Origin: DATMER01 sp040349255
Lineage (GTDB): Bacteria; Acidobacteriota; Thermoanaerobaculia; Multivoradales; UBA5704
DNA length: 64,000 bases
NCBI GenBank assembly: GCA_040349255.1
Contig: JBEQUE010000010.1
Location: 72,138-136,137 of the forward strand
Reading direction: 5' to 3'
Part shown: piece by piece, positions 60,979-64,000 of the stretch
Numbering within the stretch: the stretch's first letter is position 1
How the letters are laid out: every line of letters starts with the position of its first letter
The notes under the pieces: model-generated
What the model saw: the letters and a program-made list of their open reading frames with translations, nothing else
What the model was told of the DNA's origin: nothing
Database searches by the model: none
Made by a program: the position numbers and the translations under genes

Positions 60979-63017
60979 TCGCCGATCGCCTCCGTGGCGC
61001 GCGTCACCCGGTTCTGCCAGGTGCCGTAGGCCAGCAGGATGAGGAAGATGACCACGGAGTAGGCGGCCGCGTAGCCGTACCGGTACTGCTCGAAGGCGAT
61101 GCGGTACGCCTGGGTCATCAGGATCTCGGTGGCGTGCCCGGGCTCGCCGGCCGAGACCAGGAAGATCACGATGAACTGGTTGAAGGTCCAGATCACGGAC
61201 AGGATGACCGCCGGCACCAGCGCCGGCCGCAGCGACGGCAGGGTGATCGCCTTGAACTGCTGCCAGCGCGTGGCGCCGTCCACGCGCGCCGCTTCGTAAA
61301 GGTCGGCCGGGATGGACTGGAGCGCGCCCAGGGAGACGACCATCATGAACGAGAACGAGAGCCAGCCGTTCGTGGTGAGCACCGCGAGATAGGAGGTGAA
61401 CGGCCGGTCGAACCAGGCGACCGACGCGAAGCCGAACATCTGGAAGATCTGGTTGACCACGCCGAACTGCTTGTGGAACATGCCCCGCCAGACCAGCGCC
61501 GTGATGTAGGTGGGCACGGCCCAGGGCAGGACCAGCAGCACGCGGTAGCCCGCGCGGAAGGCGAGCCCTTTCACGTTCAGCGCGAGCGCCAGGAGGAGCC
61601 CGAGGGTCACGCCGATGGCGACGTTGGTGATCGTCCACAGGATGTTGAAGCCCAGGGTCCAGTAGAAATTCTGATAGTTCCAGACCAGGCCTTCGGCCGT
61701 GCGGTGGGCCACGTGGATGTCGCGCAGGATCTCGACGTAGTTGTCGAGCCCGATCCAGAGGTCGAAAACCGATCGGTTGGTGTTGTAGATGTTGGCGTTG
61801 GTGAACGAGAGCGCCGCGCCGTAGAGGAACGGGAAGAACACCAGCAGGAGCATGGCCGCGAGCGATGGCAGCGTGTACGAATAGGCGTAGCGGTGCTCGA
61901 CCAGCGCGGCGCCGGTGCGCGCCGCGTAGCCCCAGCCCACGAAGATCAGCGCGACGAGCGAAAGCAGCGCCAGGGTGATCACCGACCGGGTCAGGCGGCC
62001 CGCGTCCGCTCCGGCCTCCTCGCCGAGCCGGCCCTCGTCGATCGCTCCGCCGGCCTGGACGACCCCGAGCGGCTCGCGGTAGCGGTTCGCGTCCCAGAGC
62101 TCGGGCGCGAGCGGCGGGTCGGCTGGCAGATTCAACTCGGAGATCAGCGCGCCGGTGCGCTCTCCTTCCTGCTTGACGGCCGCGGCCACCGAGTCGGCCG
62201 TGGCCCGGCGGTCGGCCGCCAAAATCTTCTTCGAATACGAGGCAAACCCCACGAGGGCGGCCACGAGAAGGACTGCCGCGCCCACCGCGAGCAGCTCCCG
62301 GCGCCCGCCGAGGATCATCGACAGCAGGCCGAAGAGCGCGACCGGCGCGAGCCACGCGAGCAGGGCGGCCAGCCACGGGAAGGCGCTCGCACTGCGCTCC
62401 GGGTCGGCGTCCATCTGGACCATGCCGACCACCTCACCGCCGCGATCACCGCGCTCGACCGGAGCCGAGAGGCGCAGCAGGCCGTCGGCCAGGCGCTCGA
62501 CCGCGATCTCTTCCTGGCGGACCGAGCTCTCCTCACGGTTGCCGGCCACGTTCGCCCGCAGCGACTGGCCGAGGTCGTAGAGCGGCTTCTCCTCGCGCTC
62601 CAACCGGCGCGGCGCGGCCTTGTCTCCTGCGTCCCTGGGATCGGTCGAGGCTTCGAGGAGGATGCCGTCGAAGGCGACCACGCGGACCGCCTTGGCCTCG
62701 GGGTGCGACTTCGCGAACGCCGCGACCGCGCCGCGCACGGCCTCGCCGGGATCCGGCGCCTCGGCCGGCGTGCCTGCGTCGAGCGTCGCCAGCTCGTCGC
62801 CGAGCCCATAGGAAGGCTCTTCGGCAGCAGCCTCTCCGCCGCCGACGCGGTCGAGCACCTGGGCCAGGGCCAGGAGGGTGACGACCGAGCGGCGCTCGGC
62901 TCGGTCCCGGGACTGCGCCTCTCTGGCCGCGGCGAGGAAGAACGCGCCGAGGCCGACGCCGAGGAGAGCGGCGACGGCCAGACCGATCAGGAACCGGCGG
63001 CGGTGCGGGGTTGTCAT
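60975..63017 (-). CDS. malF: MalF-type permease with a long N-terminal periplasmic extension
   Basis: A 680-residue protein; ordinary MalF permeases have about 290-520. The canonical permease starts near residue 380 (YTLPSLAAMLLLVFFPFLYGAALSFTN) and has the EAA loop YEAARVDGATRWQQFKAITLPSLRPA. The first 375 residues form an extra block: a transmembrane helix (9-30), a periplasmic region of about 180 residues with VVAFDGILLEASTDPRDAGDK and VERLADGLLRLSAPVERGDRGGEVVGMVQ, two helices (212-260), a second periplasmic region (262-345) and a helix at 345-365. The first region has the strand pattern of Cache/PAS-like sensor domains. It may sense sugar or stress and modulate the transporter. Confidence 0.88.
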   Translation of the reverse strand: MTTPHRRRFLIGLAVAALLGVGLGAFFLAAAREAQSRDRAERRSVVTLLALAQVLDRVGGGEAAAEEPSYGLGDELATLDAGTPAEAPDPGEAVRGAVAAFAKSHPEAKAVRVVAFDGILLEASTDPRDAGDKAAPRRLEREEKPLYDLGQSLRANVAGNREESSVRQEEIAVERLADGLLRLSAPVERGDRGGEVVGMVQMDADPERSASAFPWLAALLAWLAPVALFGLLSMILGGRRELLAVGAAVLLVAALVGFASYSKKILAADRRATADSVAAAVKQEGERTGALISELNLPADPPLAPELWDANRYREPLGVVQAGGAIDEGRLGEEAGADAGRLTRSVITLALLSLVALIFVGWGYAARTGAALVEHRYAYSYTLPSLAAMLLLVFFPFLYGAALSFTNANIYNTNRSVFDLWIGLDNYVEILRDIHVAHRTAEGLVWNYQNFYWTLGFNILWTITNVAIGVTLGLLLALALNVKGLAFRAGYRVLLVLPWAVPTYITALVWRGMFHKQFGVVNQIFQMFGFASVAWFDRPFTSYLAVLTTNGWLSFSFMMVVSLGALQSIPADLYEAARVDGATRWQQFKAITLPSLRPALVPAVILSVIWTFNQFIVIFLVSAGEPGHATEILMTQAYRIAFEQYRYGYAAAYSVVIFLILLAYGTWQNRVTRATEAIGE

Positions 63018-63021
63018 CGAT

Positions 63022-64000
63022 CTATTTCCGCAGGCTGGCGATGCGCTCCACCACTTCCTTCTGCGCGATGTCCATGGCCTGCTTCGGGGTCGCGGTCTTC
63101 TTGACGATCGTGTTCATGGCGGTCGTCACCGGCGACCAGACCATGGTCATCTCGGGATAGTTCGGCATGGGCACGGCCACGTCCACCTGCTTGCGGAAGG
63201 CGGCCAGGATGGGATCCTTGGCCACCGCCGCGTCGGCGTAGACGCCCTTGTTGGCCGGGGTCTGGCGGCCCTCGAGCGCCATGACCTTGCCGGCCGGGAC
63301 ATCGGTCAGATATTTGACGAATTCGAACGCCGCGTCCTTGTTCTTCGACGGGGCCGCGACGTAGACGCCCTCGACCGTGATCCACGGCCGCATCGGCTTG
63401 CCGCCGGCCTCGCTGATCGCCGGCAGCGGCGCGAGGCCCCAATCGATATCCTTCGAGATCTCGCCCAGGAACCAGGGGCCGGAGAAAACCATGGCCGCCT
63501 TGCCCTGGTTGAACAGCGCGGTGAGCAGCGCGGTGGACGGCTCCTCGGGCATGAAGCCCTGCGCCGTCCACTTGAGGAGCTGGTCGAGCGAGGCGATGTT
63601 CTGCGGCGAATTGACCGTGGGCTTGCGGTTCGGCCCGAACACGCCGCCGCCGAAGCCGTTCATCAGGGCGGCGTGGTAATAGAAATCCGAATGCCAGTAG
63701 GCGAGGCCGAAGCGGCCGGACGCGGCGTTGGTGAGCTTCTTGGCGGTCGCCGCCAGCTCGGCCGTGGTTTTGGGCGGCGTCGGCACCAGCTTCTTGTTGT
63801 AGATCATGGTGATGACCTTGAAGTTCAGCGGCAGTCCGTAGACGTTGCCCTGATAGGTCATCGCGTCGAGAGTGGTCTTCAGATACCGGCCCTTGATCTG
63901 GGGAGTGAGGAAGAAGTCGAGCGGCTCGATCGTGTTGCCGGCCGCCACCCAGCCGCCGAGGCGGTCCTGGGCGAAGATGAAGACGTCCGGCCCCTTGCCG
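63022..64000 (-). CDS. malE: Maltose/maltodextrin-type binding protein, N-terminally cut by the window edge
   Basis: 326 residues of a periplasmic binding protein remain; the start lies beyond the right edge (first visible residues GKGPDVFIFAQDRLGGW). The pattern LPLNFKVITMIYNKKLVP, YWHSDFYYHAALMNGFGGGVFGPN, FNQGKAAMVFSGPWFLGEI, RPWITVEGVYVAAPSKN and PMPNYPEMTMVWSPV is that of MalE. It is 4 bases upstream of malF. Its likely ligand is a maltodextrin released by the amylase. Confidence 0.9.
   Translation of the reverse strand, partial: GKGPDVFIFAQDRLGGWVAAGNTIEPLDFFLTPQIKGRYLKTTLDAMTYQGNVYGLPLNFKVITMIYNKKLVPTPPKTTAELAATAKKLTNAASGRFGLAYWHSDFYYHAALMNGFGGGVFGPNRKPTVNSPQNIASLDQLLKWTAQGFMPEEPSTALLTALFNQGKAAMVFSGPWFLGEISKDIDWGLAPLPAISEAGGKPMRPWITVEGVYVAAPSKNKDAAFEFVKYLTDVPAGKVMALEGRQTPANKGVYADAAVAKDPILAAFRKQVDVAVPMPNYPEMTMVWSPVTTAMNTIVKKTATPKQAMDIAQKEVVERIASLRK

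Overview
The window is high-GC, gene-dense bacterial DNA from a Gram-negative organism. LptD, an Oar-like TonB-dependent receptor, an outer-membrane beta-barrel and several lipoproteins all imply an outer membrane. The combination of serine/threonine kinases fused to TPR repeats, a kinase-like/TonB fusion, the start of an alternative complex III cytochrome, many Uma2 and toxin-antitoxin genes and an Oar-type receptor suggests an Acidobacteriota-like lineage, possibly the Thermoanaerobaculia. This is inference from gene content: there is no rRNA or other phylogenetic marker here, and no tRNA gene was recognised.

Layout. 0-8.8 kb: N-terminus of an ActA-like multihaem cytochrome, an HtrA protease, an LPXTG-like surface protein, an AAA/DUF4143 ATPase behind a large palindrome, a RES toxin pair, an exported protein with 11-residue repeats, an HD hydrolase, an RHH/RelE pair and a DUF1232 protein. 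8.8-23.4 kb, nearly all on the minus strand: a UbiA prenyltransferase, a fused lipid-kinase/DUF92 protein, four nucleotide-sugar SDR enzymes (epimerase, Rmd-like, Gmd-like, RfbD-like), RmlA, LptD and a thiolase. This envelope/sugar operon is interrupted at 15.1-18.8 kb by an island holding two duplicated Uma2 genes, a gene with an abortive-infection-type C-terminus, and a repeat array. 23.5-30.9 kb: RuvX, MltG, a pseudokinase-TonB fusion, a Ser/Thr kinase with TPRs, a small tail-to-tail partner protein and a lipoprotein. 31-45.3 kb: a DUF433/PIN-like pair, a CsgG-like protein, a malic enzyme-PTA fusion, two Xre regulators, a DNA methyltransferase-type repair protein, two tandem beta-rich paralogues tail-to-tail with a second kinase-TPR gene, a pseudouridine synthase, and EVE and CPXCG proteins. 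45.3-64 kb: the Oar-like receptor, a DUF72 protein, an orphan sugar-binding protein, an SDR, an MNT/HEPN pair, and an alpha-glucan locus (lipoprotein alpha-amylase, exported VOC protein, two glucodextranase-C-like proteins around an outer-membrane barrel, and malG, malF, malE).

How the genes work together. The right end reads as a complete alpha-glucan capture system: surface amylase, outer-membrane channel, periplasmic binding proteins and an ABC importer whose MalF subunit carries a large extra periplasmic region. The 8.8-23 kb block makes deoxy-sugars and handles polyprenyl lipids next to the LPS-insertion protein LptD, which suggests cell-surface glycan assembly. Kinase genes and exported repeat proteins suggest envelope signalling.

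The most unusual signal is a set of four intergenic arrays (6.7, 17.4, 31.0 and 52.6 kb). Each is built from degenerate tandem units of 20-21 bp with an inverted-repeat core. The unit length is the same in all four, but the core sequence differs completely from array to array. Each lies next to or near toxin-antitoxin or defence-like genes. I do not recognise this element class. Second in interest is the pseudokinase-TonB fusion.
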